Source: Arthrobacter sp. Marseille-P9274 | GTDB taxonomy: Bacteria > Actinomycetota > Actinomycetes > Actinomycetales > Micrococcaceae | DNA: 64,000 nt | Assembly (NCBI RefSeq): GCF_946892675.1 | Contig: NZ_CAMPOV010000001.1 | Location: 2,392,033 to 2,456,032, forward strand | Direction: 5' to 3' | Shown here: positions 33,321 to 42,257 of the stretch, piece by piece | How positions within the stretch are numbered: the stretch's first letter is position 1 | Layout: each line of letters opens with the position of its first letter | Position numbers and translations under genes: made by a program | Notes under the pieces: model-generated | The model's database searches: none | Seen by the model: only the letters and a program-made list of their open reading frames with translations | Told to the model about the DNA's origin: nothing

Positions 33321-33971
33321 CTAGAGGATGCGGCGGTCCACCGCCCACCGGGTCAGCTCGTGCCGCGAGGAGAGCTGGAGCTTGCGCAGCACGGCCGAGA
33401 CGTGGGTTTCCACCGTCTTGATGGAAATGAACAGCTCCTTGGCCACTTCCTTGTAGCTGTAGCCGCGGGCGATCAGCCGCATGACTTCCAGCTCGCGGGC
33501 CGACAGCTTGTCCAGCTCATCGTCCACCGAGGCGACGGCCGCGGTCCCGAAAGCGTCCAGCACGAACCCTGCCAGTCGCGGCGAAAACGCGGCGTCTCCC
33601 CCGGCCACCCGGGCCACGGCGTCGGAAATCTCCGCCCCGGAAATGGCCTTGGTGACATAGCCCCGGGCGCCGGCCCGGATGACGGTCACCACGTCCTCCG
33701 CGGAATCGGAGACGCTCAACGCGAGGAACCTGGTCTGCCCCAGCAGCGCCGCGCAGCCCGCCACGACTTCCGCACCGCCACCGCCGCGTCCCCCGGGCAG
33801 GTGCACGTCCAGCAGAACGACATCCGGCGTGAGCGCGTGGATCACCTCGATGGCTTGCTCCACGGTCGCCGCCTCGCCGACCACCTCGATCCGCGCGTCC
33901 AGATCCGACTTGAGGCCAGACCTGAAAATGGCGTGGTCGTCGACGACCACCGTGCGGATTGATGGGGTCAT
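33321..33971 (-). CDS. LuxR-family response regulator of the PspC two-component system
   Basis: A 216-residue response regulator: receiver domain (acidic pocket D11-D12, phospho-acceptor D55 in VVLLDVHLPG, lysine in GYVTKAIS) and a C-terminal LuxR helix-turn-helix (LSARELEVMRLIARGYSYKEVAKEL family block). A glycine-rich insert (GGRGGGGAE) follows the phosphorylation loop. The ATG overlaps the kinase stop as ATGA, which proves pairing. This class (LiaR/VraR/NarL type) often responds to envelope stress. Probable targets are the PspC genes directly beyond the kinase. Confidence 0.92.
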   Translation of the reverse strand: MTPSIRTVVVDDHAIFRSGLKSDLDARIEVVGEAATVEQAIEVIHALTPDVVLLDVHLPGGRGGGGAEVVAGCAALLGQTRFLALSVSDSAEDVVTVIRAGARGYVTKAISGAEISDAVARVAGGDAAFSPRLAGFVLDAFGTAAVASVDDELDKLSARELEVMRLIARGYSYKEVAKELFISIKTVETHVSAVLRKLQLSSRHELTRWAVDRRIL

Positions 33972-35293
33972 GATGCGGTTCCTTCCTCGGGATACTTCAG
34001 GCTCAGCTGCACCTCGGTGCCATTGCCGGTGTTGCGGATGCGAGCGTCGCCGCCGTGCCGTTCCATCCGGTTGATCAGGGACTCCCGCACGCCCAGCCGG
34101 TCCGCCGGTACGTTGGCCAGGTCGAATCCCGGACCACGGTCGCGGACGAACACCTCGGCGCTGCCAGGACGGCACTCCAGGTAGACCGAAATGTTGCCGC
34201 CCGCGTGCTTGGCGGCGTTCTGCACCGCCTCGCGGGTGGCGTGGACCAGGGCCTCGTGGCGGTCCGTCATCGCGGTGTCACCGACCGCGACGACGTCCAC
34301 GGGCTGGCCGTAGGCGTCCTCGATCTCGGCGGCCACCGACTTGATGCGGTCCACGAGGTCGCCCTGTTCCTGCCGCTTGTCCCGGTACAGCCACTCGCGC
34401 AGTTCACGCTCTTGGGCGCGGGCCAGCCTGGTGACGTCCTGTTCCGAGGACGCGCGGTTCTGGATCAGGGCCAGCGTCTGCAGCACCGAATCGTGCAAGT
34501 GGGCCGCGATCTCCGCCCGCTCCGTTTCCCGGATGCGGCCGGACCGTTCGGTCTCCAGGTCCTTCCAGTACTTCAAGCCCCAGGGCGCCAGGACGAGCCC
34601 CACGCCGGCCAGCACGGCGAGGGAGGCGAACATGGCCGGCCACATCAGGTCCCAGCTGATCGAGCCTGAGACCATGGCGAAAATCCCGGCGATGACCAAC
34701 GCCAGGCCGATTCCCAGCCGCACCGCGCCTTGGGCACCGCTGGCACCGGCCCGGTCCATGATTCCGGCGCGGCGCGTGTTGTCCAGCTGCATCCAGGCGA
34801 TCACGGCGCCGCCCGCAATCGCAGCCAGCGGTAGCCAGGTTCCCCATGGCACGTTGAAGCCGGCCATCTGGGCCACGATCGCGGCGCCAGCCAGCACCAG
34901 GCCCGCGCCGAGCACGATCTCCCAGCCCCCGCGGCGCATCAGCCAGGCAGCCCGTCCGCCGTTCGAGGGCGCCGCGCCCGCTCCAGCTCCGGCTGCCGCG
35001 CCGGTCCCGGCCGCCGGAGCGCCCGGGGTGTCCGGCCGAGCGCCGAAACTGCGGGCGAAATTGCCGGCGATGTTGCGGGGGTTGAAGGCCTGGGCCTCAT
35101 TGCGGACTGCCTCGTCCGCCGTCGGCACCAGCAGCCACAGCCACGCGTACAGGAGCAGGCCCGCTCCCCCGCCGACGGCCAGCAGGACCATGGCTGCCCG
35201 CACCAGCTGCACGGGCGCTCCCAGATGGTCCGCCAGCCCGGCGCAGACGCCGGCAATGAGCCGGTCATTGGAACGGACGAGGGGTGCGCGCAT
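33968..35293 (-). CDS. PspC-domain sensor histidine kinase
   Basis: A 441-residue kinase. Residues 1-60 form a PspC domain (RLIAGVCAGLADHLGAPVQLVRAA then a membrane segment); about four further membrane segments lie between 125 and 245; the HisKA_3 box is EIAAHLHDSVLQTLALIQ near residue 263, and the ATPase part has AVQNAAKHAGG (N box) and VRDRGPGFD (G1 box). Fusion of PspC to a LiaS/DesK-type kinase is an actinobacterial arrangement. It is transcribed with the LuxR regulator and divergently from the PspC/LiaF gene over 125 nt. Confidence 0.9.
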   Translation of the reverse strand: MRAPLVRSNDRLIAGVCAGLADHLGAPVQLVRAAMVLLAVGGGAGLLLYAWLWLLVPTADEAVRNEAQAFNPRNIAGNFARSFGARPDTPGAPAAGTGAAAGAGAGAAPSNGGRAAWLMRRGGWEIVLGAGLVLAGAAIVAQMAGFNVPWGTWLPLAAIAGGAVIAWMQLDNTRRAGIMDRAGASGAQGAVRLGIGLALVIAGIFAMVSGSISWDLMWPAMFASLAVLAGVGLVLAPWGLKYWKDLETERSGRIRETERAEIAAHLHDSVLQTLALIQNRASSEQDVTRLARAQERELREWLYRDKRQEQGDLVDRIKSVAAEIEDAYGQPVDVVAVGDTAMTDRHEALVHATREAVQNAAKHAGGNISVYLECRPGSAEVFVRDRGPGFDLANVPADRLGVRESLINRMERHGGDARIRNTGNGTEVQLSLKYPEEGTAS

Positions 35294-35383
35294 GGCTTAA
35301 TCCAAACACGGCCAGGCAACCGAAAGGGACCGTAGTCAGGGAGACTTCGGGGCAGGTCGGGGACGGTTCAGGGTAGCCCCCCA

Positions 35384-35389
35384 TAGAAT
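35384..35389 (+). promoter_or_regulatory. Candidate -10 box for the PspC/LiaF operon
   Basis: TAGAAT lies about 30 nt before the ATG at 35419 in the divergent spacer of the PspC kinase and PspC/LiaF gene. The -35 was not recognised. Confidence 0.4.
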
Positions 35390-35418
35390 CCGCACCGCCC
35401 CGTTGGAATGATCGGGGT

Positions 35419-36838
35419 ATGACTTCCAATCCCTCTGACCCCACCGGTCCGGAACGTCCCGGGGACGCGCCCGGCCGGGACGTTCCGGAAGAGCGGCAAC
35501 AGCCCACTGACCATAACGACGGCGGGACCTCCTCGAGCGGCGACCTGCCCCCAGGCAGCAGTGGCCCCGTGACCGGCAGCGTTCCGCCGATGCCCGGCAG
35601 CATCCCGCAGCCGGACAGCAACAGCTTCTTCAACTGGTTCCGCAGCCTGGGCATGCCGCGCGGCGCGGACCGCTGGATCGGCGGCGTCGCCTCCGGCGTC
35701 GGACACCGCACCGGGCTGGACCCCGTGCTGGTCCGCGGACTCTTCATCCTGGTCGCACTGTTCGGCGGCTTCGGCGTCCTCCTCTACGGCCTTGCCTGGG
35801 CCCTGCTTCCGGAGGCCGACGGACGCATCCACGCCGAGGAGGCCGGCCGCGGCCACTGGACGGCGGGCATGACGGGCGCGCTGATTGCGACGATCCTGGG
35901 CCTGTTCGACCGCCCGTTCGGCTTCTTCCGCGACGGCGACTGGGAATTCAGCGCCTACCTGTGGGCCGTGGTGTGGCTCGGCGCGCTCGGCTATTTCATC
36001 TACTGGCTGGCCACGCGCAACCGGAACAGCCCTCAGGCGGCAGGGAGCACGGGCTATCCGTCTGCCGGATATCCCGGGACGGCCGCGCCGACCGGGCCTA
36101 CCAGCAGTCTCGGCCCGGTACCGGGCAGCCCCGCCGGTTCGGCCAGCAGCCTCGGCTCGGACCCGGCCCCGGCGCCGCGGCCCCTCCGGGGTGAGTATGG
36201 CCCTCACGCTCGGAACCGCGATGGTGGCTGCCGGCGTCGTACTTGCCCTGCCGCTGGTGCTGGGCACCGATGCGGGCGTGGCCATCCTCCCGGTGGCCGT
36301 GGCGGCCGCACTGCTGTGCATCGGGGCCGGCATCGTGGTCCTCGGGGCGCGGGGCCGCACCTCGGGCATCCTCGGTTTCCTCGCCGCAGTCGGCATCGTC
36401 CTGTCCCTCGTGACCACGGCCGGCGTGCAGTGGACCACGGCGAACTACTCCATCGGCACCCAGACCACCTGGACCAGCGAATCCGGCGCCGCGCCAAGCG
36501 AGGGCTACAGCATCGTGGCGAGCCAGGGCAGGGTCGACCTGAGCGACCTCGGCGCCGGCAGTTTCGGCGGGCCCACGGTGGTGCCGGTCAACACGGTGGC
36601 GTCCAACGTCGAGATCGTCCTGCCGGCCACCAAACAGGTGGAGGTCCAGTCCTCGCTGGCCATGGGCAACATTGAATACCCGGGGGCGGCCGGTACCCAG
36701 CGCCGGTCGGGATTGTGGCAGCCGGCAACGTTCACCATCAACGACGACGGCTCCTCGCCCGACGTCATCTTGCAGATCAGGGGCGCAGCCAGCAATGTGG
36801 AGATTGTCGAAGCGCCGGAAAGGGGTAGCTCGTCATGA
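35419..36838 (+). pseudogene. PspC/LiaF-like membrane protein gene, frameshifted
   Basis: The frame from 35419 encodes a proline-rich N-terminus, a PspC domain (residues about 78-135: RGADRWIGGVASGVGHRTGL then GLFILVALFGGFGVLLYGLAWALLP) and another membrane region, up to about 36190. The matching C-terminal half, three or more membrane segments plus a LiaF-like tail (NTVASNVEIVLPATKQVEVQ), continues in the +1 frame to 36838. The span is 1420 nt, one more than a multiple of three, so a single inserted base in the GC homopolymers near 36180-36195 fits. The first frame runs on as meaningless arginine-rich sequence. Alternatively the second half starts at GTG 36191 as a separate protein. It may be a real mutation or a sequence error. 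Confidence 0.7.
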
Positions 36839-37098
36839 GTTCGCAAACCACTAACGACGGCGGGATCATCACCGGCCCGAGCACCGGCACCATTGTGTGG
36901 GGCCTGGTCGCGGTGGCGGTCAGCCTGCTGGTGCTGCTCAGCGTCATCTTTGGCCTCAGCTTCGATTTCGGCCAGGTGCTGATCGTGCTGCTGATCGGCT
37001 CCGGCCTGGCCCTCGTGGCCGGCGGCATCTGGGGCGTGCTGCGCACCCGGGACAAGGCCGCCGACCCTTACCGTTCCTCCGACCGGGACACGCCGTAA
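36835..37098 (+). CDS. Small membrane protein of the PspC operon
   Basis: An 87-residue protein with two membrane segments (TIVWGLVAVAVSLLVLLSVI and LIVLLIGSGLALVAGGIW). Its ATG overlaps the end of the LiaF-like reading frame as ATGA, which shows that the shifted frame is the authentic end of the gene before it. No known domain was recognised. Its place in the PspC operon suggests an accessory part in envelope-stress signalling, an inference from context only. Confidence 0.75.
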   Translation: MSSQTTNDGGIITGPSTGTIVWGLVAVAVSLLVLLSVIFGLSFDFGQVLIVLLIGSGLALVAGGIWGVLRTRDKAADPYRSSDRDTP

Positions 37099-37158
37099 CG
37101 CCAGCCGGCGGCGGTCCGACCCCACATCCCAGCCCTCGAGACGAAAGAACCTGCTTCC

Positions 37159-37413
37159 ATGGACTCCTTCTACCGCTTCCTCCGAGCCATCCCGCTGCGC
37201 CGCGGCCCCAACCGCTGGCTGGGCGGAGTCTGCGGGGGCATCGCCGCCAAGTTCGGCTGGGACCCGACCCTGGTCCGGATCGCGACGCTCCTGCTCTTCC
37301 TGGTGCCGGGAATCGGCGTCGCCGGCTACCTGGTGGTGTGGCTGCTCCTGCCCAACTACGACGACAGCATTGCGCTGGAGCGGCTGCTGGCCAACAAGAG
37401 GCTGGGCCGCTGA
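37159..37413 (+). CDS. Small PspC-domain protein
   Basis: An 84-residue stand-alone PspC domain: RGPNRWLGGVCGGIAAKFGWDP followed by one long membrane segment (LLLFLVPGIGVAGYLVVWLLLP) and a short basic tail. PspC proteins sit in the membrane and take part in phage-shock or LiaFSR-type stress responses. It is the third gene with a PspC domain in 3.5 kb and ends just before a strong terminator, so it closes the operon begun at 35419. Confidence 0.9.
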   Translation: MDSFYRFLRAIPLRRGPNRWLGGVCGGIAAKFGWDPTLVRIATLLLFLVPGIGVAGYLVVWLLLPNYDDSIALERLLANKRLGR

Positions 37414-37435
37414 GCAGCACAGCACCGACCCTCCA

Positions 37436-37465
37436 GGGACCCCCGCAGAATCCTGCGGGGGTCCC
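37436..37465 (+). terminator. Terminator after the PspC operon
   Basis: A perfect 13-bp stem GGGACCCCCGCAG/CTGCGGGGGTCCC with loop AATC, followed by GCTCTTTCCC. Confidence 0.85.
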
Positions 37466-37573
37466 GCTCTTTCCCGCCAGGGATGTGATCGGCCTCAGGG
37501 TCTGTCTAGAATCGACTGGGGCCCGACGGCGCGCTCCGGACTTACGAGCAGGCGCGAAGAAGGTGGGTTCGAA

Positions 37574-38602
37574 GTGAAGATCGGCATCATGACCAGCGGC
37601 GGCGATTGCCCCGGCCTGAACGCGGTGATCCGCGGTGCCGTGCTCAAGGGCATCAAGACCTACGACCACGAATTCGTCGGCTTCCTCGACGGGTGGCGCG
37701 GCGTGGTGGACGGCGAATGCATCGACCTGCCGCGGCACAAGGTCCGCGGCATCTCCAAGCAGGGCGGCACCATCCTCGGCACCTCGCGCACCAACCCGTA
37801 TGACGGACCGAACGGCGGCCCGGAGAACATCGCCGCGACGCTCGAACGGCTGGGCGTGGACGCCGTGATCGCGATCGGCGGCGAAGGCACCCTCGCCGGC
37901 GCCAGGGAGCTGACGAACGCAGGCCTGAACATTGTCGGCGTCCCCAAGACGATCGACAACGACCTCGATGCCACGGACTATTCCTTCGGTTTCGATACAG
38001 CCGTCCAGATCGCGACGGAGGCGATCGATCGCCTGCGCACGACGGGCGAGGCCCACCACCGCTGCATGATCGCCGAGGTGATGGGCCGGCATGTCGGCTG
38101 GATCGCCCTGCATGCCGGCATGGCGGCCGGCGCCCACGCCATCCTGATCCCGGAACAGAAGGTCTCCATGGAGCAGGTGGCCGCCTGGGTGATGGAGGCC
38201 TACGAGCGCGGCCGCGCACCGCTGGTGGTCGTGGCCGAGGGTTGGGTCCCGGAAGACGAGGACAAACCGTGGGCCGAACGCGGTGTGGACGCTTTCGGCC
38301 GGCCGCGGCTGGGCGGCATCGGCGAGCACCTGGCCCCGGAGCTGGAGCGGATGACCGGGCTGGAAACCCGCGCCACCACGCTCGGCCACATCCAGCGCGG
38401 CGGCGTGCCTTCCGCGTACGACAGGGTCCTCGCGACGAGGCTGGGCATGGCCGCCGTCGATTCCGTGTCGGACAAGCGCTGGGGCACCATGGTGGCGCTG
38501 CGCGGAACCGAAGTCCTCAACGTCGGTTTCCAGGAAGCTGTGGGGAATCTGAAATTTGTTCCGCAGCATCGCTACGACGAGGCGGCTGTCCTCTTCGGCT
38601 GA
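37574..38602 (+). CDS. pfkA: 6-phosphofructokinase
   Basis: A 342-residue PfkA that phosphorylates fructose 6-phosphate. Landmarks are GIMTSGGDCPGLNAVIR (4-20), IGGEGT (101-106), PKTIDNDL (124-131), the MGRHVGWIALHAG segment and GHIQRGGVPSA. G105 in place of aspartate favours ATP use, while K125 is shared with pyrophosphate enzymes; this combination is known in actinobacterial group III enzymes. The GTG at 37574 has AAGGTGG upstream. A possible -10 TAGAAT is at 37507-37512, giving a leader of about 55 nt. Confidence 0.93.
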   Translation: MKIGIMTSGGDCPGLNAVIRGAVLKGIKTYDHEFVGFLDGWRGVVDGECIDLPRHKVRGISKQGGTILGTSRTNPYDGPNGGPENIAATLERLGVDAVIAIGGEGTLAGARELTNAGLNIVGVPKTIDNDLDATDYSFGFDTAVQIATEAIDRLRTTGEAHHRCMIAEVMGRHVGWIALHAGMAAGAHAILIPEQKVSMEQVAAWVMEAYERGRAPLVVVAEGWVPEDEDKPWAERGVDAFGRPRLGGIGEHLAPELERMTGLETRATTLGHIQRGGVPSAYDRVLATRLGMAAVDSVSDKRWGTMVALRGTEVLNVGFQEAVGNLKFVPQHRYDEAAVLFG

Positions 38603-38628
38603 GCTTCAGCTGCGCGTAGGCTGTCAGC

Positions 38629-39336
38629 ATGAAATTGGACTCAGGCACATGCGACATTGTGCTGCTGGCCTGGGCACGGCTGCTGGGCTTCGGGGACACC
38701 GCTTTTGCCGGGGACGTCGGGCGGCTGACCCGCATTAATAACGACGCCGGGAAGCTCACCTTTGTGCGCCTGTTCGGCCGGTCCGCCCTGGTGGGACCCG
38801 AGTGGGCACTGGAGGCGGCGGCCGCCTACTCCGACAGCGAGCTGGCGGAGCATCGCACGCTGCTGCAGCTCAGCGGCGGCTACGGCGGAAACGGCGCCGG
38901 CAAGGCGCAGCTGTACTTCGCCGACGACCTCCCGCTCGTGCAGCCGGACGAAGAAATCACGGTGTCCACCTTCACTGACGACGCGCTTCGGCTGGAGGCT
39001 TTGTGCCCGCCGGACGACGTCAACGAGGTCGGTCTGAGCGGCATGGACAAGTCATTCGTGCTGATGGACGGCGCGGATCCGGTGGCAGGCGCGGGCTTCC
39101 AGGAATGGCAGCAGATCCTGGGACATATCTCCGCCCTGACGCTGCCGAAGTTCCGGCAGCGCGGCATCGGCTCGCTGGTTGCCGCCATCGCCGGGCATGA
39201 GGCGCTCACCGCCGGACTGATTCCGCAGTGGCGCGCCCATGAGTCCAACGCGGCGTCCAGGGCGACTGCGCTCTCTTTGGGATTCGTCGAAGCAGGGACC
39301 CAGACGTCGGTCTATTTGAAAGCCGGCACCCCCTAA
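38629..39336 (+). CDS. GNAT-family N-acetyltransferase
   Basis: A 235-residue protein. The C-terminal half has the acetyl-CoA loop LPKFRQRGIGSLVAAIA (about residues 178-194) and the late ESNAASRATALSLGFVEAG block typical of GNAT folds. The N-terminal 110 residues are not recognised as a second domain. Substrate unknown. A -10 box TAGGCT is six bases before the ATG, so the mRNA is probably leaderless. It is convergent with ygfZ. Confidence 0.75.
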   Translation: MKLDSGTCDIVLLAWARLLGFGDTAFAGDVGRLTRINNDAGKLTFVRLFGRSALVGPEWALEAAAAYSDSELAEHRTLLQLSGGYGGNGAGKAQLYFADDLPLVQPDEEITVSTFTDDALRLEALCPPDDVNEVGLSGMDKSFVLMDGADPVAGAGFQEWQQILGHISALTLPKFRQRGIGSLVAAIAGHEALTAGLIPQWRAHESNAASRATALSLGFVEAGTQTSVYLKAGTP

Positions 39337-39418
39337 CCGCGGCCGCGGTCCGGACCATTGTCCGGGGCGATGGCGCCGACGCGCCCTTCTCCGCGGGTTC
39401 CTCGGTCCGCCTGCGCAG

Positions 39419-40534
39419 TTAGCGGGGCCCGCGCAGCAGGCCGGTGGGACGGCCGACGACCTGGCCGGCGTCCGGGGCCACGATGGCTTCCTGGGCGGCG
39501 TCGTAGGTCTCCTCGCCGTCGACCACCAGGAGCGCCGCCGACGGGTCCACCGAGCGCTTGATCACGGCGAGGGCCACCGGGCCCATTTCATAGTGCTGGA
39601 CGGCGGACGTCACCCGGCCGACGGCACGTTCGCCGAGCCGCACTTCGCTGCCGCGCGCGGGCAAAGTGTGCTGGGAGCCGTCCAGCTGGAGGAAGACGAG
39701 GCGGCGCGGCGGGTGGCCGAGGTTGTGCACCCGGGCAATGGTTTCCTGCCCCTTGTAGCAGCCCTTGGCGAGGTGCACGGCGGTGCGCAGCAGGTCCAGT
39801 TCGTGCGGGATGGTCTTGTCGTCGGTCTCGAAGCCGAACCGGGGCCGCCACGCGGCGACGCGGAGGGCCTCCGCCGCCCAGACGCCGGCCAGGTCCCGTC
39901 CGGCCACGGCCGCTTCCAGCTCGTCCGCGGGAACCAGGTACTCGAACCAGGTGCGCTCCCGGCCGGGGTGACTGGGTTCCTCGATGCCGGTGTAGGCGTA
40001 GCCGCCGGCGCCGATCTCGGGCCAAGGGTCCTGCCAGGCGAGGCGCTCCTCGAAGCCGGCCTGCGGAGCGGCGGCACCGACCACGGCCCAGTCCCGCGTT
40101 ACGTCGGCCACGTCCACGCGCAGCATGAACTTCATGCTCGCGAGCCACGCGGCAAGGCTTTCGGCTTCGAAGGACTCCACGATCAGCCAGCTCGTGCCGC
40201 CGTCGTCAATGATGCTGACGTCGTACTCTATCCGGCCCTGTACGGTCAGCAGCAGGGTCTCCCGGGACTCGCCGGGTTTCAGGTCCAGCAGCAGCTGCGA
40301 GGAGAGGGTGTTCAGCCAGCTCAGCCGGTCTTCTCCGGCTACCGTCACGACGCCGCGGTGGGACAGATCCACGACCGCCGCGCCGCGGGCCAGCAGCCTC
40401 TGTTCGCGCATCGGGTCGCCGAAATGGGCGGCGACGCCGGCATCCGGTTCGGAGGCTTCGACGGCTCCGGGGCGTGACAGCAGGGGGCTTCGGTAGCTCA
40501 TATCCTTGGTCAACGTCCTCGGGCTAGGGTGCAT
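39419..40534 (-). CDS. ygfZ: Folate-binding YgfZ/GcvT-like protein
   Basis: A 371-residue tetrahydrofolate-binding protein of the YgfZ family, which helps Fe-S cluster proteins. The signature is KGCYKGQETIARVHNLG (about residues 255-271). The GcvT-like N-terminal part contains the VVDLSHRGVVTVAGEDRLSW block. I use the ATG at 40534, which has AAGGCGGGA immediately upstream and lies 12 nt after the previous stop; an ATG at 40501 (MSYRSPLLS) would give 360 residues. It forms a two- or three-gene unit with the nitrobindin gene. Confidence 0.87.
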   Translation of the reverse strand: MHPSPRTLTKDMSYRSPLLSRPGAVEASEPDAGVAAHFGDPMREQRLLARGAAVVDLSHRGVVTVAGEDRLSWLNTLSSQLLLDLKPGESRETLLLTVQGRIEYDVSIIDDGGTSWLIVESFEAESLAAWLASMKFMLRVDVADVTRDWAVVGAAAPQAGFEERLAWQDPWPEIGAGGYAYTGIEEPSHPGRERTWFEYLVPADELEAAVAGRDLAGVWAAEALRVAAWRPRFGFETDDKTIPHELDLLRTAVHLAKGCYKGQETIARVHNLGHPPRRLVFLQLDGSQHTLPARGSEVRLGERAVGRVTSAVQHYEMGPVALAVIKRSVDPSAALLVVDGEETYDAAQEAIVAPDAGQVVGRPTGLLRGPR

Positions 40535-40546
40535 TCCCGCCTTGGC

Positions 40547-41149
40547 TCAGGCGAGCTTCTTCAGGATGGCCGACGCGTGCGCCTTCAGCTCCTTGCCCTG
40601 GCTCGAGGAAACGTCCCAGCGCCAGAACAGGTCCCCTTCAACCAGGCCGAAGATCCGGGTGGCGGCGTTGTACTCCTTGGACTGCGAACCCCGCATCACC
40701 ATGTCCGTGGCGAGCTGGATCTGGGGCCCCTTGATCTGGCCGTAGTACAGCTCGCAGATCCCGCCGGGGTGCACGATGGTCGCGGTGATGTCGAACCCGC
40801 CGGCTTCGTTGCGCAGTTCCTCGACCTCGTCCGCGGACTTCAGCGCCGGAACGATCTCCGCCGGGATCAGCCCGGGCCCGACGTCGGCGTCATTGAGCTT
40901 GCGGTCCAGCGCCCAGAAGCCGGACTCGACGGACAGCGGCCGCAGCCTGGTGCCGTCCTCGTCGGTGAGCCAGCTCTCGGCGTCGTACTGCAGGAAGGGC
41001 AGGCCGTGCTGCCGGAAGGTGACGGACTGGAAGAAGTACTCCGAATCCGCGTCACCTTCTCCAAGCCGGCCGGCGCCCTCCCAGGTGCCCAGCAGCCAGG
41101 ACAGCGGCACCAGCTCGGGTGTCAGGTCGGTGGGTAGTTCCATCGGCAT
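40547..41149 (-). CDS. Nitrobindin-family haem protein (DUF1794/FABP-like)
   Basis: A 200-residue beta-barrel protein. The family motif GTWxGxG appears as LLGTWEGAGRL at about residues 20-30 and the likely haem ligand histidine is near the C-terminus in LKAHASAILKK. Nitrobindins bind ferric haem in a ten-stranded barrel and can isomerise peroxynitrite; a physiological role in actinobacteria is not settled. It is followed after 12 nt by ygfZ and preceded by a small membrane protein gene after 16 nt, so the three are probably an operon. Confidence 0.88.
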   Translation of the reverse strand: MPMELPTDLTPELVPLSWLLGTWEGAGRLGEGDADSEYFFQSVTFRQHGLPFLQYDAESWLTDEDGTRLRPLSVESGFWALDRKLNDADVGPGLIPAEIVPALKSADEVEELRNEAGGFDITATIVHPGGICELYYGQIKGPQIQLATDMVMRGSQSKEYNAATRIFGLVEGDLFWRWDVSSSQGKELKAHASAILKKLA

Positions 41150-41165
41150 GGCCGAAAATCAGTCC

Positions 41166-41279
41166 TTACTTCTGGCCCTTGAACAGGCGCCATACGACCA
41201 GCCCGGCGAACCAGGCCATGGACAAACCGGCAACAACAAGCAGGGTTAGGAAGAAAATCTCAAGAGCAAGATGCGACAT
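41166..41279 (-). CDS. 37-residue single-pass membrane protein
   Basis: A short frame encoding MSHLALEIFFLTLLVVAGLS then a further 17 residues ending in a basic tail (VWRLFKGQK). It is one long hydrophobic helix with positive charges at the C-terminal end. GGAG lies only two bases before the ATG, which is tight. The sense of the frame, clean stop and closeness to the nitrobindin gene (16 nt) support a real small gene. No function can be named. Confidence 0.6.
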   Translation of the reverse strand: MSHLALEIFFLTLLVVAGLSMAWFAGLVVWRLFKGQK

Positions 41280-41355
41280 AGCTCCATACTAACCGGCGGG
41301 TCGGGGCGGTGCTGACGCATTACGCCCCGTCGGACGGCGCGCCGAACCGGGTCCG

Positions 41356-42099
41356 TCAGACCAGCAGCATCTTTTCGAGGAAGTAGACGAGGCCGCCCGA
41401 CGCCATCACCGGGGCGGACCCGACGGCGAGCGCAGCCGGCAGCTGTTCGGGGCCGCCCTCCGCCAGTACCAGGCGCCGGAAGCAGACAACGACAATGCCG
41501 ACGACGGCTCCCACGACGGCGGCGGGCAGCAGCGGAACGTCCGAAGTGACGGCCGCGCCGAGCATGCCGGTCAACACCGCGAGCAGCACGCCCAGCGGCG
41601 CCACCAGGCGGTCCGGCCACGGCAGCACACAGACCGCTATCGTCATTAGCATGCTGATCCCGGTGACCAACATCATGCCGGTGTCGGCCTCATTGTCGGA
41701 GAGCCGGTCCGCAGCCACCCAGCCGGCACCGAGGACCGCGAGCACCAGGCCGGTGCTGGCCCCGAAGGTCGATTCGAGGCGGTGCGGCTGGCCGGTCCCG
41801 CGGACCAGCTGCACCATGAACACGGCCATCACTCCCAAGGCAACGACGACGACCGTCCAGGCCAGCGCCATCCCCGTGGGGGCCACCGAGGCCAGCAGGA
41901 CAGCACCGATGCCGGCCAGCGAGATCACGGTCGAGAGCGTCTTGCGCGCCGGGATGCCGAGCAGCTGCGGCCAGCCGAGGCCGACCATCAGCGCGCCCGC
42001 GCAGGCGACGGCGACTACCGCCGCGGGCGACCAGTAGCTTGCGCCGATCACGGCACTTAACAGCACGGCTGCAACGACCGCGACGATCCACGTTCTCAC
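41356..42099 (-). CDS. Multi-pass membrane protein, function unknown
   Basis: A 247-residue protein with about eight hydrophobic segments and few polar loops; no recognised domain. I chose the GTG at 42099 (MRTWIVAVVAAVLL) because AGGA lies seven bases upstream and it begins directly with a membrane segment; an ATG at 42117 has no ribosome site. It is divergent from the glnR-like gene. Its gene neighbourhood gives no firm clue. Confidence 0.7.
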   Translation of the reverse strand: MRTWIVAVVAAVLLSAVIGASYWSPAAVVAVACAGALMVGLGWPQLLGIPARKTLSTVISLAGIGAVLLASVAPTGMALAWTVVVVALGVMAVFMVQLVRGTGQPHRLESTFGASTGLVLAVLGAGWVAADRLSDNEADTGMMLVTGISMLMTIAVCVLPWPDRLVAPLGVLLAVLTGMLGAAVTSDVPLLPAAVVGAVVGIVVVCFRRLVLAEGGPEQLPAALAVGSAPVMASGGLVYFLEKMLLV

Positions 42100-42163
42100 C
42101 CGGCCATCCTGCCTCATTACGGGAATGAGTGCGACAACACTCACAGGCCCGGCCCCTCGGCGC

Positions 42164-42169
42164 TATACT
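42164..42169 (+). promoter_or_regulatory. Candidate -10 box of the glnR-like gene
   Basis: TATACT, the best -10 in this spacer, lies about 90 nt before the ATG at 42258. A small inverted repeat GAGTG/CACTC is at 42127-42142. The -35 is not clear. Confidence 0.5.
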
Positions 42170-42257
42170 TGTGCCCAATCATCCGCACCCTGCTACACCC
42201 TGCCCGCCGGATGATTCGCCCGTCGATGTGCGCCGAATCAGCCTTCGGGGAGGAAAC

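Noticed and set aside
36191-36675. Arginine-rich C-terminus of the PspC/LiaF first frame as a real protein tail
   Set aside because: The sequence loses all membrane character after 36190 and the other frame resumes the family; it is the result of a frame shift.
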